Shown: positions 17,984 through 26,972 of the stretch, one piece after another
How positions within the stretch are numbered: position 1 is the first letter of the stretch
Layout of the letters: the number at the start of each line of letters is the position of its first letter
Notes under the pieces: model-generated
Seen by the model: the letters and a program-made list of their open reading frames with translations, nothing else
What the model was told of the DNA's origin: nothing
Databases searched by the model: none
NCBI RefSeq assembly: GCF_030815985.1
Contig: NZ_JAUSXM010000001.1
Span: 248,001-312,000, forward strand
Source of the DNA: Paenibacillus sp. W2I17
Lineage (GTDB): Bacteria; Bacillota; Bacilli; Paenibacillales; Paenibacillaceae
Direction of reading: 5' to 3'
DNA length: 64,000 bases
Made by a program: the position numbers and the translations under genes

Positions 17984-19624
17984 ATGCAGATGGACAACAA
18001 CGAAATAAATTCAAAGCATTTGGATCACCTGGATCATATGAATTTTAGACTCCTTCACGTGAATTATACGAGTGATCCTGCGACGGAGTGGCTTCTGAGG
18101 AAACACTTCATTGAAACATACATGTTATTATTTGTAGCCAGTGGGCAAGGGTGGTTAAAGATAGATGGCAGTTTCATTGAATTAAAGGCGGGAGGACTGT
18201 ATGTAGGCTTCCCGGGGCAACTGGTTGAGGCAAATGTGCATTCGTTGGATGAACGAGGCGTGTATCACATGAGTTTTGATGTCATGTATGCACTGGAGCA
18301 GGAGGGTGGAACGGCCCTTGAAATGATGAAGCAACTTTTACGTAATGAAGTGAATGGCGAGGTCAGCTCATCTTCGCCCGTTGCTGTTGGCGTGATCTGT
18401 CAGATGATTTACCACCACACATTGAAGAAGGATGGTTTGCAAAGGTACTATGGTCAGATTCGTTTTCAGGAACTGTTGTATACCATGTTTTACAACGTGG
18501 CCTGTGCCGAAAAGACGGATCTGGCTTCACCAATTGAACATGTTAAAGGCTACATGGAGCAGAATTATTCGAAGAGATTAACCATTGAGGAATTAGCAAA
18601 TGTGGCACGAATGAGCCCTCGACACTTCATGCGTTTATTCAAGAAAAGGTATGGTTACAGTCCAGTGGACTATTTAACGCTATACCGAATTAAACAAGCC
18701 CAGATCTTAATGAGAAATGATCACAGTTATCGACTCAAGGATGTGGCATCGTATGTGGGTTATCAGGATGAGACGTATTTTCGGCGTAAATTCAAGCAAA
18801 TCTCTGGCATTCCACCAGCAGCGTTTATACGTAATAGCAAACAAAAAATTGCTGCAGTTCATTCTTTGAGCATTGGTATACTGCTTGCATTGCAGATCAT
18901 TCCATGTGCCGCGCAGGCAAGTCATCCATGGACATACTATTACAGACGTAAATATGAAACGGACAAAGTTATGCCACTCGCAGAGAGTGAGACCACTTGG
19001 CTGGAACAGCTTCGATTAGTTAATCCTGATTATATTATTACGATTGGGACGGAGTCTGAGTCTCTGCAAAGTCAGCTTCAATCCATTGCTCCAGTGTGTG
19101 ACCTCCCGTGGGAAAAAGGGGATTGGAGAGAGCATTTGAGATATGTTGCAAGCTTTTTGGACAGGTCGGATATTGCAGAGGTATGGCTTCAAAGATATGA
19201 AGAGAAGGTAAAGATCATTAAGAATCAGCTTACAGATTTCATACGAAAAGACAAACTGGTTATACTCAAAGTTCATGGTGAAGCATTGCAGATGTTAGGC
19301 CCAAGGAGCATTGCTTCCGTTTTTTACGATGATATGCAAATGGAGGGTCCCGAAGGAGTTGAGACTTATTGGGAACGGGGCACAGTGACCATTAAGGAGC
19401 TATCTGTTCTCAACGTTGAAAGAATATTGCTGATTGTGGGTGATGATGAGACATCCAGGCAGACATGGTCTGCTGTGCGTAAGTCTGAAGAATGGCTTGA
19501 GTTGTTAGCTGTACAGAATGGCAGCATGGATATCCTTTTGTCGAGCGTCCTGCTGGACTACACTGCGTTTACCCATGAGCTTATGTTGGATGAAATATTA
19601 AAGTTATGGCAAGATCGTCCATAG
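17984..19624 (+). CDS. AraC-family regulator fused to a siderophore-binding domain (Btr-like)
   Basis: 546 residues with three parts: an N-terminal cupin-like ligand domain (about 20-140), an AraC double helix-turn-helix (about 180-285, 'RLTIEELANVARMSPRHFMR' then 'LKDVASYVGYQDETYFRRKF'), and a C-terminal domain like periplasmic iron-siderophore binding proteins (about 300-545). This is the layout of B. subtilis Btr, which senses ferri-bacillibactin and activates its uptake operon. Starts at 17984 and 17990 both follow AAGGAG (4 and 10 bases). The adjacent gene encodes a siderophore-binding lipoprotein with a Fur-type box, the expected target. A binding-type domain without signal peptide fits an intracellular sensor. 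Confidence 0.87.
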   Translation: MQMDNNEINSKHLDHLDHMNFRLLHVNYTSDPATEWLLRKHFIETYMLLFVASGQGWLKIDGSFIELKAGGLYVGFPGQLVEANVHSLDERGVYHMSFDVMYALEQEGGTALEMMKQLLRNEVNGEVSSSSPVAVGVICQMIYHHTLKKDGLQRYYGQIRFQELLYTMFYNVACAEKTDLASPIEHVKGYMEQNYSKRLTIEELANVARMSPRHFMRLFKKRYGYSPVDYLTLYRIKQAQILMRNDHSYRLKDVASYVGYQDETYFRRKFKQISGIPPAAFIRNSKQKIAAVHSLSIGILLALQIIPCAAQASHPWTYYYRRKYETDKVMPLAESETTWLEQLRLVNPDYIITIGTESESLQSQLQSIAPVCDLPWEKGDWREHLRYVASFLDRSDIAEVWLQRYEEKVKIIKNQLTDFIRKDKLVILKVHGEALQMLGPRSIASVFYDDMQMEGPEGVETYWERGTVTIKELSVLNVERILLIVGDDETSRQTWSAVRKSEEWLELLAVQNGSMDILLSSVLLDYTAFTHELMLDEILKLWQDRP

Positions 19625-19688
19625 CAAAAAGTCTGAATAGTCAATATCATGCCTGAACATATTTTATTATACTACTCCTATATCGTAG

Positions 19689-19711
19689 TGATAATGATAA
19701 TTATTATTGAT
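19689..19711 (+). promoter_or_regulatory. Fur-type box upstream of the siderophore-binding lipoprotein
   Basis: Two overlapping 7-1-7 elements of the TGATAATNATTATCA type share TGATAAT halves. The better one (19695-19709) matches 13 of 15. Position, 45-65 bases before the ATG at 19756, fits iron repression. Confidence 0.7.
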
Positions 19712-19755
19712 TAGACATTGTCATATATTAATGACCTATAGGGGGTACATAGAGA

Positions 19756-20745
19756 ATGAGATTCAGATGGTTAACCGTAATATGCACAATGATGTTGATG
19801 CTCGTTATTTCGGCTTGTGGGGCAGCAGGCAAAGAAGCATCCTCGAGCGTGGGACAAGAAGCGGGTACCGCCAATTCTTCAACAACAGAAGCCAGTCAGG
19901 TGAAAAAAGTGAACACGGAAATGGGAGAAGTTGAAATTCCAGTGAACCCACAAAAAATAGTTGGTTTGTCCGTTGTATATCCAGAATTTTTATATTCACT
20001 TGGCATCGTACCTATTGCTGTACAGAACTACCATGAAGATTTTCCTTCTTACTTACAAGAGCCATTCGCAAACACGATGAAAATGGGAATAGGAAGAACG
20101 CCTAACTTTGAAGCCCTGATGGAGGCAGCTCCGGATTTGATTATCGCTCCTGACTGGTGGTCCAAAAAGGACTATGATCAGCTTACTCTGATTGCACCTA
20201 CCGTACTTTTGCCACAGCGTGATGATTGGCGCGATGAACTGCGGGATATGGCCAAAATTTTGGACAAAGAAGAACAGGCAGAAAAGGTGATTCAGGATTT
20301 GGTGGATAAGGAGAAGGTAGCTGCTGCCAAATTGGATAAGCTGATTGGTGAGGAGACTGTTCTCTACATTAGAGTGATGGAAAAAGAAATCGTACTTCAT
20401 GGGGAGAACCTTGACCGAGGGAACTTTGTCCACAAACGATTGGGAATGAATCCACTTCCTAATTTCCCGAAAGATCAAACTGCCATGTCCGTATCCTTGG
20501 AAGTACTTCCTGAATACGACGCAGATCATCTGATCGTTCAGCTGGATGATGAGACTAATCCGGAAATTAAAAAGAAATTTGAAGATATGTTATCTTCATC
20601 GTTATGGAAAAATCTGAAAGCAGTCAAGCAGGACCACGTCTACATGGTGGGTGGCAAGGAATGGTTCAATCTGGGAATGTCTCCACTTGCCGATGAATAT
20701 GTCATTGATGATATTGTTGCTGCTTTTGAAGCAAAAAACAAATAA
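19756..20745 (+). CDS. Iron-siderophore ABC substrate-binding lipoprotein
   Basis: 329 residues. Signal peptide with lipobox 'VISAC' (Cys21), a Ser/Thr linker, then the class III binding-protein fold ('NPQKIVGLSVVYPEFLYSLG', 'EALMEAAPDLIIAPDWW', ending 'LADEYVIDDIVAAFEAKNK'). It captures ferric siderophore outside the membrane for an ABC importer. The upstream Fur-type box and the adjacent Btr-like activator support iron control. No permease or ATPase for siderophore import lies beside it, so it would have to share a permease coded elsewhere. Followed by a flavin reductase remnant that could release iron from the siderophore. Confidence 0.9.
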   Translation: MRFRWLTVICTMMLMLVISACGAAGKEASSSVGQEAGTANSSTTEASQVKKVNTEMGEVEIPVNPQKIVGLSVVYPEFLYSLGIVPIAVQNYHEDFPSYLQEPFANTMKMGIGRTPNFEALMEAAPDLIIAPDWWSKKDYDQLTLIAPTVLLPQRDDWRDELRDMAKILDKEEQAEKVIQDLVDKEKVAAAKLDKLIGEETVLYIRVMEKEIVLHGENLDRGNFVHKRLGMNPLPNFPKDQTAMSVSLEVLPEYDADHLIVQLDDETNPEIKKKFEDMLSSSLWKNLKAVKQDHVYMVGGKEWFNLGMSPLADEYVIDDIVAAFEAKNK

Positions 20746-20807
20746 AGCAAACGGGTAAAGTGACATGTATCTCGAATTCATAACTAAATTAACAAGGTGT
20801 GTTTAAA

Positions 20808-21831
20808 ATGATTGAAGAAGATATCTATGATGTAACCATCATCGGAGGCGGCCCTGCTGGCATGTATGCAGCTTTTTATGCAGGGATGCGTGATATGAAA
20901 GTTAAAATCATCGAAGGTAAAGACCAGCTTGGTGGATTTCTGCATACCTATGCGGAAAAAACAATTTGGGATGTAGGCGGTCTACCACCTATGAAATGTT
21001 CGAAGTTGATCGAGTGGCTTGTTCAGCAGGCCAATACGTTTAATCCAACGGTTGTATTGAATTGCAAAGTGGAAAGATTCACTCGACTGGATAACGGAAT
21101 ATGGAGTATGTATACCACTGGAGGGAAGATACATTATACGCGTACGATCATTGTTGCGGTGGGCCGAGGTATCGCAGAAATTCAAAAATTGGAGCTTCAA
21201 GAGCAAATGGAATGTGAGTATGAAAATCTTCATTACACCGTCCAAAATCCAGAACATTTTTCAGGGAAACGTGTGCTCATTTCAGGAGGAGGCAACAGTG
21301 CAGTAGATTGGGCAATTGAACTTGCTCAACTTGCTCGCAGCGTAGTTGTAATCCACCGGAATAATGAGTTCCGCGCGATGGAACGAAATGTAAGTGAGAT
21401 GAACAATATAACGGATGTGAGAACACCATACAGCATCACGCAGCTTCATAATAATGGCAAGCGAATCCAGCAGGTTGAGATTACACATATGAAAAAGTCA
21501 GGACAATGTGGTGTTGGAAGTGGATGAAGTCGTCATTAGTCACGGATATAAGAGCAATCTAAGTGATCTTGCCAGTTGTGGCTTAGAAATGGACGATGGA
21601 ATGGTTCTAATGAGCCACCATGCACAGACGAGTCTTCCGGGTGTTTTAGCAGCAGGGGACTGTGCGACCCACGAGAGCAAAGTTAGACTCATTGCAGGAG
21701 CCTTCAATGATGCGATCGTGGCAGTTAATAGTGCGAAACAATATATGACGCCAGACGCACCCCAGATGGCTTATGTTTCTTCCCATAATGAAATCTTCAG
21801 AGAAAAAAATCGACAAATTCCAAGTCTTTAA
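20808..21831 (+). pseudogene. Ferredoxin/flavodoxin-NADP reductase type 2 (YumC-like), frameshifted
   Basis: The first part (20808-21527) holds the FAD motif 'VTIIGGGPAGMYAAFYAG' and NADPH motif 'RVLISGGGNSAVDWAIELA', then ends early after 'HMKKSGQCGVGSG'. The following frame continues the family C-terminus ('VVLEVDEVVISHGYKSNL', 'GVLAAGDCA', 'LIAGAFNDAIVAVNSAKQY') to 21831. One extra base at about 21501-21506 accounts for the break: dropping it gives an uninterrupted protein of about 340 residues, the normal family length. Either a recent inactivation or a base-call error. ATG at 20808 follows AAGGTG. In the intact state it would pass electrons from NADPH to ferredoxin or flavodoxin, or reduce ferric siderophore, in keeping with its iron-locus position. 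Confidence 0.85.
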
Positions 21832-21842
21832 ACTTGGGATTT
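21815..21842 (+). terminator. Possible weak terminator over the reductase stop codon
   Basis: AAATTCCAAGT pairs with ACTTGGGATTT (one G-T pair) around a 6-base loop containing the stop codon. The T-run after it is poor, so efficiency is doubtful. The next 240 bases up to purT hold small AT-rich hairpins (CTTGT/ACAAG near 21980) but no riboswitch I recognise. Confidence 0.45.
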
Positions 21843-22083
21843 GTTTGCGTATTTCGATTCGTTGGAGTATTAAAATCTGTTCTTTTAACATTTCCTTAAT
21901 TATGGGAGGAATGGAAGGAGTATCGAATCTGTAAGCGGTAATTGTAAAATTTGATCGAAAAAACACAAAAAATCTTGTAAAATTCACAAGAAAAATAGGG
22001 GACACTCTTGCAATCTTTAACCAAAACCCCGAAAATAGAGAGACAGATATAGAAGATTTCTCTTTGGGAGGATTGGAAAGAAC

Positions 22084-23271
22084 ATGTGGGGTGCTCCTTT
22101 TACGGCTCAAGCCAAAAAAATGCTGCTACTAGGCAGTGGAGAATTGGGAAAAGAGGTCGTTATTGAGGCCCAACGACTGGGAGTAGAGACGATCGCTGTT
22201 GATCGTTATGAGAACGCACCTGCGATGCAGGTCGCGCACCGGTCTTACTGCATCGACATGCTGGATGCCGAAGCTTTGAAACAATTGATCCGTAAAGAAA
22301 AACCTCATTACATCGTACCTGAGATTGAAGCTATTGCAACAGAAGCTTTACTGGAGCTTGAGGAAGAGGGATTTTGTGTAGTACCTACTGCCCGAGCTGC
22401 ACGTTTAACGATGGATCGCGAAGGCATCCGTCGGCTTGCAGCCGAACAATTGAAACTTCCAACAGCTGACTACCTTTTTGCGGACAACCTGGAACAACTT
22501 CAGGAAGCCGTACGTGAGCTTGGCACACCTTGTGTCATTAAACCATTAATGAGTTCTTCCGGCAAAGGGCAGAGTGTATGCCGAACACCGGGCGACGTGG
22601 AGGATTGCTGGAACATTGCTCTTTCGGGGGCTCGTGGCAAATCCGTTCGTGTTATTGTGGAGAGCTTTGTGCAATTTGACAGTGAGATTACATTACTTAC
22701 CGTTAGGTCTGTATCAGGCACCGTATTTTGTCCTCCGATTGGTCATATTCAGAAAGATGGGGATTATGTCGAATCCTGGCAGCCTCATGCAATGACTCCT
22801 GAGCAATGGCAGCAAGCTTGTCATATTGCCAAATCCGTCACGGATGAACTTGGCGGGTATGGACTGTTTGGAGTTGAATTGTTCCTCACATCGGATGGTG
22901 TTGTGTTCAGCGAGGTATCTCCTCGTCCGCATGACACAGGTATGGTTACAATGGTGACGCAAGACAGTTCCGAGTTTGCGCTGCATGTACGTGCAATTCT
23001 TGGTTTTCCGGTCACAGGTGTACATCTGTTGACACCGGGAGCTTCAGCAACGCTGAAGGCTAATGATGAAACATCTGACTTTACTGTAGGCGGGATTGAA
23101 GAAGCACTGGCTCTTCCTCGTACTCAGATTCGTGTATTTGGCAAACCTGAGACCAAAGTAGGACGCCGAATGGCTGTAGCCTTAAGTGCTGGCCAAGATG
23201 TGGAAGAAGCTCGTAAAACAGCGGTGCAAGCCGCTAATATGCTGAAAGTGGAGGTAAATCATGTCCAATAA
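22084..23271 (+). CDS. purT: Formate-dependent phosphoribosylglycinamide formyltransferase
   Basis: 395-residue ATP-grasp enzyme that makes formyl-GAR from GAR, formate and ATP in purine synthesis, in place of folate-dependent PurN. N-terminal Rossmann-like part '[20 protein letters not shown]', ATP-grasp core with '[16 protein letters not shown]', metal-binding '[10 protein letters not shown]' and '[16 protein letters not shown]', and C-terminal '[19 protein letters not shown]', all typical of PurT. Full length. GGGAGG lies 12 bases before the ATG. Its end overlaps the acetyltransferase gene by 11 bases. No purine riboswitch is visible upstream. Confidence 0.96.
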   Translation: MWGAPFTAQAKKMLLLGSGELGKEVVIEAQRLGVETIAVDRYENAPAMQVAHRSYCIDMLDAEALKQLIRKEKPHYIVPEIEAIATEALLELEEEGFCVVPTARAARLTMDREGIRRLAAEQLKLPTADYLFADNLEQLQEAVRELGTPCVIKPLMSSSGKGQSVCRTPGDVEDCWNIALSGARGKSVRVIVESFVQFDSEITLLTVRSVSGTVFCPPIGHIQKDGDYVESWQPHAMTPEQWQQACHIAKSVTDELGGYGLFGVELFLTSDGVVFSEVSPRPHDTGMVTMVTQDSSEFALHVRAILGFPVTGVHLLTPGASATLKANDETSDFTVGGIEEALALPRTQIRVFGKPETKVGRRMAVALSAGQDVEEARKTAVQAANMLKVEVNHVQ

Positions 23272-23719
23272 TGTTGAGGCCCCTGTACTGATGATCCGAG
23301 AGTGTGAGCTACGAGATGCTGAAGCGGTAACGGGACTGATGCGAGAGGTCAGCTATCCGACAACAACCAATGTCATGAAAGAACGTATTGAATGTTTGGA
23401 AACCAATCCAAACGCATGCATGCTTGTTGCCGAAGTGGATGAACAAATTATTGGTGTGATTGGCTTGCAATGTGTGCAAAGTCATGCCTATCCAGAACCT
23501 GCCGCACAAATTACTTCCCTGATTGTAGGTCAAGAGCATCGTGGTGGTGGGATTGGCCGTCGTCTGATGGCTCGTGCCGAAGATTGGGGCAGACAGCAAG
23601 GTGGTAAACAACTGTTTGTCACGGGTGCTAACCGTGAAGTGACTTCAACAACGTACTCTTTTTATGAGCACATTGGTTTTCAGAAGAGAGGCTATCGGTT
23701 CAGTAAAGTTCTTCTATAG
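23261..23719 (+). CDS. GNAT-family N-acetyltransferase
   Basis: 152 residues with the acetyl-CoA loop '[19 protein letters not shown]' (motif A) and C-terminal '[19 protein letters not shown]' typical of GNAT enzymes. Transfers acetyl from acetyl-CoA to an amine; the acceptor is unknown. It overlaps purT by 11 bases and shares its ribosome site region (GGAGGT, 5 bases before ATG), so the two are one operon. The end is closed by a terminator. Confidence 0.87.
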   Translation: MSNNVEAPVLMIRECELRDAEAVTGLMREVSYPTTTNVMKERIECLETNPNACMLVAEVDEQIIGVIGLQCVQSHAYPEPAAQITSLIVGQEHRGGGIGRRLMARAEDWGRQQGGKQLFVTGANREVTSTTYSFYEHIGFQKRGYRFSKVLL

Positions 23720-23810
23720 TATAAAAAAAGTTTCTTCTATTGCATGGAAATTCTCATGATATCCTGATCTGCACATTCTGGTGTGGTGAATGATAAATAG
23801 ATGGTGAAGC

Positions 23811-23850
23811 GACATTCGACTAGCATTTTTAGTCCGAATGTCTTTTTTTT
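23811..23850 (+). terminator. Terminator of the purT operon
   Basis: GACATTCGACT and AGTCCGAATGTC pair with a single bulged base, loop of nine bases, followed by eight T residues. In the 312-base gap 23720-24031 this is the main feature; the rest (23851-24031) is AT-rich leader and promoter region of the CAP-domain gene. Confidence 0.88.
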
Positions 23851-24031
23851 ATGCTTTTGTCGATGGGGGTAGAGCCTTACAGGATAAGCCCTTAGGACAA
23901 ATCTGAAACATTCTAAAAAAATGACAAAAAAGTTACTTTTCCATATTTTATAGGTTCACAATCTCCTGTTGAATTGATATACTGCTAGAGTATTAATTAC
24001 AAAGTTGTAATAACTAATCTTAAGGAGATGA

Positions 24032-24841
24032 ATGAATTTGAAAAAGAAATGGATGAAAACTGTCGTAACGAGTAGTCTGACAGCCGTACTGGCCGTAGGG
24101 GTAATGCTTCCTGCTTCCGCGTCTGCTGCAGATTCAACATATAAGACTATCACAACGTACAAAATTACAAGCACAGACAGCTTGAAAGCTTATATTGAGA
24201 AATGGCTCAAACAAAATGGATACACCGTATCCGAGGGGCAAATTGTAGAGAAACCTGCTACGCAGCCTGATCAAACGACGAAACCTGCTGAGCCGACAAC
24301 AAAACCAACTCAACCAACAACAAAACCTGCTGAGCCTACAACTAAGCCTGAGCAACCGACTAAACCAACACAACCAGTTCAAGAAAAACCGGAAACTACA
24401 CCGGCTAAAGATCCTTCAAACACAGGTAATACAGGTAACAATACAAGTAATAATGGTAGCGAAAGCGCACAATCCGACTTTGCTACTCAAGTTGTAAAAC
24501 TTGTGAACGCTGAGCGTGCTAAAGCAGGTCTGAACGCCCTGACTTCAGATGCACTTCTGGACAAAGTAGCTGTTGCTAAAGTAAAAGATATGAGTAACAA
24601 CAACTATTTTGATCACCAGTCACCTACGTATGGTTCTCCGTTTGATATGATGAAACAATTCGGAGTAACTTACAGCTATGCAGGTGAGAACATTGCCCAA
24701 GGACAAAAAACACCACAGGAAGTTGTTACAGCTTGGATGAATAGTGAAGGGCACCGTGCCAATATTCTGAGCAAAAACTTTACACATATCGGTGTAGGTT
24801 ACTACAATGGATACTGGGCACAAGAGTTTATCGGTAAGTAA
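24032..24841 (+). CDS. Secreted CAP/SCP-domain protein (YkwD-like)
   Basis: 269 residues: signal peptide (about 1-32, ending 'PASASAAD'), a short region ending 'LKQNGYTVSEGQIVEK', a Pro/Thr/Lys repeat stretch (about 82-125, units such as 'TKPAEPT' and 'TKPTQPT'), an Asn/Gly/Thr linker and a C-terminal CAP domain (about 150-269) with 'LVNAERAKAGLNALT', 'NNYFDHQSPTYGSPFDMM', 'AGENIAQG' and 'WMNSEGHRANILS'. The domain is found in secreted bacterial proteins of mostly unknown biochemical role; some bind wall or lipid. AAGGAG lies 4 bases before this ATG and 10 before an in-frame TTG (24038), which could be the true start. Terminator follows. Confidence 0.87.
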   Translation: MNLKKKWMKTVVTSSLTAVLAVGVMLPASASAADSTYKTITTYKITSTDSLKAYIEKWLKQNGYTVSEGQIVEKPATQPDQTTKPAEPTTKPTQPTTKPAEPTTKPEQPTKPTQPVQEKPETTPAKDPSNTGNTGNNTSNNGSESAQSDFATQVVKLVNAERAKAGLNALTSDALLDKVAVAKVKDMSNNNYFDHQSPTYGSPFDMMKQFGVTYSYAGENIAQGQKTPQEVVTAWMNSEGHRANILSKNFTHIGVGYYNGYWAQEFIGK

Positions 24842-24879
24842 TCGATTTATAATGAAGAAAGTATGATTTTCTTTTTCAC

Positions 24880-24929
24880 AAGGTTATGCCAGCACACAGT
24901 TCAAATCTGTGTATGGTATAACCTTTTTT
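24880..24929 (+). terminator. Terminator after the CAP-domain gene
   Basis: AAGGTTAT..CACACAG pairs with CTGTG..ATAACCTT, loop of 7 bases, followed by TTTTT. Confidence 0.85.
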
Positions 24930-25028
24930 CCGTAAAATGACATAAGAAAAATGAATTCTGCGAATAGAGCGCCAAAATTTGCAAATTAACGACAGAACAT
25001 TTATGTTATTTAGGAATAGCATCATCAG

Positions 25029-25072
25029 GGCGTGTCTGAAAACTCCGAAGTAAGCGGATTTTCAGACACGCC
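25029..25072 (+). repeat. 44-base perfect inverted repeat upstream of the SGNH gene
   Basis: GGCGTGTCTGAAAA and TTTTCAGACACGCC are exact 14-base complements around a 16-base loop that itself contains TCCG/CGGA. No T-run follows, so it is not a standard terminator. It stands alone, 30 bases past a real terminator region and about 60 bases before the next start codon. Confidence 0.85.
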
Positions 25073-25133
25073 TTAATGTAAAGTCATTATAAATTATAAA
25101 GCACCCGGATTGGTGTACATGAGCGGAGATGTG

Positions 25134-26006
25134 ATGATGAAAAAGAAAAAAAGCCTTGATTCAGCACCATGGATCTGGAGAACTGTCAGTACAGTATCCA
25201 TCTTGGCAACTTTGCTGTTGTTATTTGGATTTGGATACGCCATAAAAGACGTGATTTTCCCCGAGGGAGATTCCGCATTAACGACAGGCCAGGAGGCAAC
25301 TGCTCCATCTAAGGATATCGAGGGGAAACCCGCTGTCGTGGAAGATGGCAAGATTCGGATGGCCGTCATCGGCGATTCCCTGGCAAGAGGCACGGGGGAT
25401 GATGAAGGACTCGGTTTTGTGAGACGTGCAGGGAACCTGCTTAAAGATAAAGGATATGATGTTCAGGTTCTTAATAATCTGGGTGTAAACGGTTTGAGAA
25501 CAGATGCTTTATTGGAAAAACTCGATGAGCAAGGCGTGCGTTACGTCCTGCAACAGTCCAATTTTATTTTGCTCTCGATCGGCGCAAATGATTTGTTTCA
25601 GGGAGGACAAGTTCTTCAGGGGGAAGATCCGCCAACAGCAGAGCAGCTGGCAGCGGCTTTGCCGGAAACGTCCAAGCGCCTTCAAGAGATATTGAAGAAA
25701 GTTAAAAAAATTAATCCCGATGCACAGATTGCGTACATAGGGCTGTACAATCCATTTGGTGATGTGAAGGAACTGGAGAAGCCGGGTAATGCAGTAGTTG
25801 CTGCATGGAACGATGCTGCACTGGCTATTTTGAACAATGAGGACAAGATGACACTGGTCCCTACATTCGATTTATTTGAAAATCATCTGGGGGAGTATCT
25901 CTCGTCAGATCATTTCCATCCCAACGGACAAGGTTATGAGCAAATTGCAGTTCGGATTGCACAGGAATTCCAGGCAGATACACCGGCAGAAGGGAGCGGA
26001 AATTAA
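25134..26006 (+). CDS. SGNH/GDSL-family hydrolase, membrane anchored
   Basis: 290 residues. After a Lys-rich start and one membrane helix (about 18-40) comes an SGNH esterase domain facing outside. Block I 'AVIGDSLARG' has the nucleophile Ser, block II 'LNNLGVNGLR' the Gly, block III 'LLSIGANDLF' the Asn, and block V 'DHFHPNGQGYEQIA' the Asp and His. YpmR-like lipases or esterases of Bacilli have this form; the substrate is probably a lipid or acylated wall component. Starts at 25134 and 25137 both follow GGAG. Its stop is directly followed by the ATG of the ABC ATPase, so the genes form an operon. Confidence 0.88.
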   Translation: MMKKKKSLDSAPWIWRTVSTVSILATLLLLFGFGYAIKDVIFPEGDSALTTGQEATAPSKDIEGKPAVVEDGKIRMAVIGDSLARGTGDDEGLGFVRRAGNLLKDKGYDVQVLNNLGVNGLRTDALLEKLDEQGVRYVLQQSNFILLSIGANDLFQGGQVLQGEDPPTAEQLAAALPETSKRLQEILKKVKKINPDAQIAYIGLYNPFGDVKELEKPGNAVVAAWNDAALAILNNEDKMTLVPTFDLFENHLGEYLSSDHFHPNGQGYEQIAVRIAQEFQADTPAEGSGN

Positions 26007-26972
26007 ATGGCAGAGCAGCAGTATGATTCCGTCCTATCCGTACAGAATCTGAAAAAGCGGATCGGACGCAAATGGATCATTAAGGACGTTACATTTGACG
26101 TGAAACCTGGTGAAATCTTCGGATTTCTCGGTCCCAACGGTGCCGGCAAAACAACTACGATACGGATGCTGGTCGATCTGATCAAACCAACAGAAGGAAA
26201 AATTAAAGTCTGTGGTTATGATGTGAATCGGGACCCTGAGCGTGCTTTGAAGTATGTAGGCTCCATTGTTGAAAATCCGGAGGTATATACATATCTGACA
26301 GGGTGGGAGAACCTGGAGCATTTCGCTCGCATGCAACCAGGTGTGGACAATGAACGAATTCAGGAAGTTGTAGATATTGTGCGTCTGGATCAGCGGATTC
26401 ACGATAAAGTCAGAACGTACTCATTGGGTATGCGTCAACGGCTCGGTATTGCACAAGCGCTGCTTGGGCGACCGCGTCTGCTTATTCTGGATGAACCGAC
26501 AAATGGTCTTGATCCAAAAGGGATTAAGGAACTTCGTGTCTTTATTAAGCAACTTGCCAGTGAAGGTATGGCTGTATTTGTCAGCAGTCACTTGTTAAGT
26601 GAGATCCAGCTTCTCTGTGACAGAGTAGCCATTATCAGTGCTGGGCGTGTGCTTGCTGTTGGAGGTGTAAGCGAACTGATTGAAGATCATTCCAAGTTGG
26701 CCATATGGCATCTTTCACCACTGGAGCAAGGCAAAAAAATGTTGCAGGATGCAGGCATTGCTCTGGTAGGTCGACCTGCGGATGTGATGGATGATACCAT
26801 TGTTGCGGGCCTTGGTCCCAACGCTGTGGTTGCCGAGATGCACGAAGATCGAATTCCTGATATGGTGCAACAGATGGTTCAAGCTGGTGTACAGGTTGAA
26901 GGGGTACAGCGGATTCAGCCTACGCTTGAACAACTATTCTTAAAAATGACAGAAGGTGAATCCATTGAGTAA
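26007..26972 (+). CDS. ABC-2 type transporter ATP-binding protein
   Basis: 321 residues. Walker A 'GPNGAGKTTTIR', signature 'YSLGMRQRLG' and Walker B 'LLILDEPTNGLDP' are intact. A C-terminal extension of about 80 residues follows the core domain, as in CcmA/DrrA-type exporters. Starts on the base after the SGNH stop and ends overlapping the permease start, so three genes are translationally linked. Transported substrate unknown; antibiotic, lipid or wall polymer export are usual for this group. Confidence 0.92.
   Translation: MAEQQYDSVLSVQNLKKRIGRKWIIKDVTFDVKPGEIFGFLGPNGAGKTTTIRMLVDLIKPTEGKIKVCGYDVNRDPERALKYVGSIVENPEVYTYLTGWENLEHFARMQPGVDNERIQEVVDIVRLDQRIHDKVRTYSLGMRQRLGIAQALLGRPRLLILDEPTNGLDPKGIKELRVFIKQLASEGMAVFVSSHLLSEIQLLCDRVAIISAGRVLAVGGVSELIEDHSKLAIWHLSPLEQGKKMLQDAGIALVGRPADVMDDTIVAGLGPNAVVAEMHEDRIPDMVQQMVQAGVQVEGVQRIQPTLEQLFLKMTEGESIE

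Noticed and set aside
21832..22083. Possible purine riboswitch before purT
   Set aside because: The conserved junction and loop sequences of purine riboswitches are not present; only small AT-rich hairpins are seen.
24265..24400. CRISPR-like or tandem repeat array
   Set aside because: The repetition is a Pro/Thr/Lys linker inside the CAP-domain gene. Units are short, irregular and in frame, with no spacers.
25029..25072. Terminator
   Set aside because: The stem is strong but no T-run follows on either strand.
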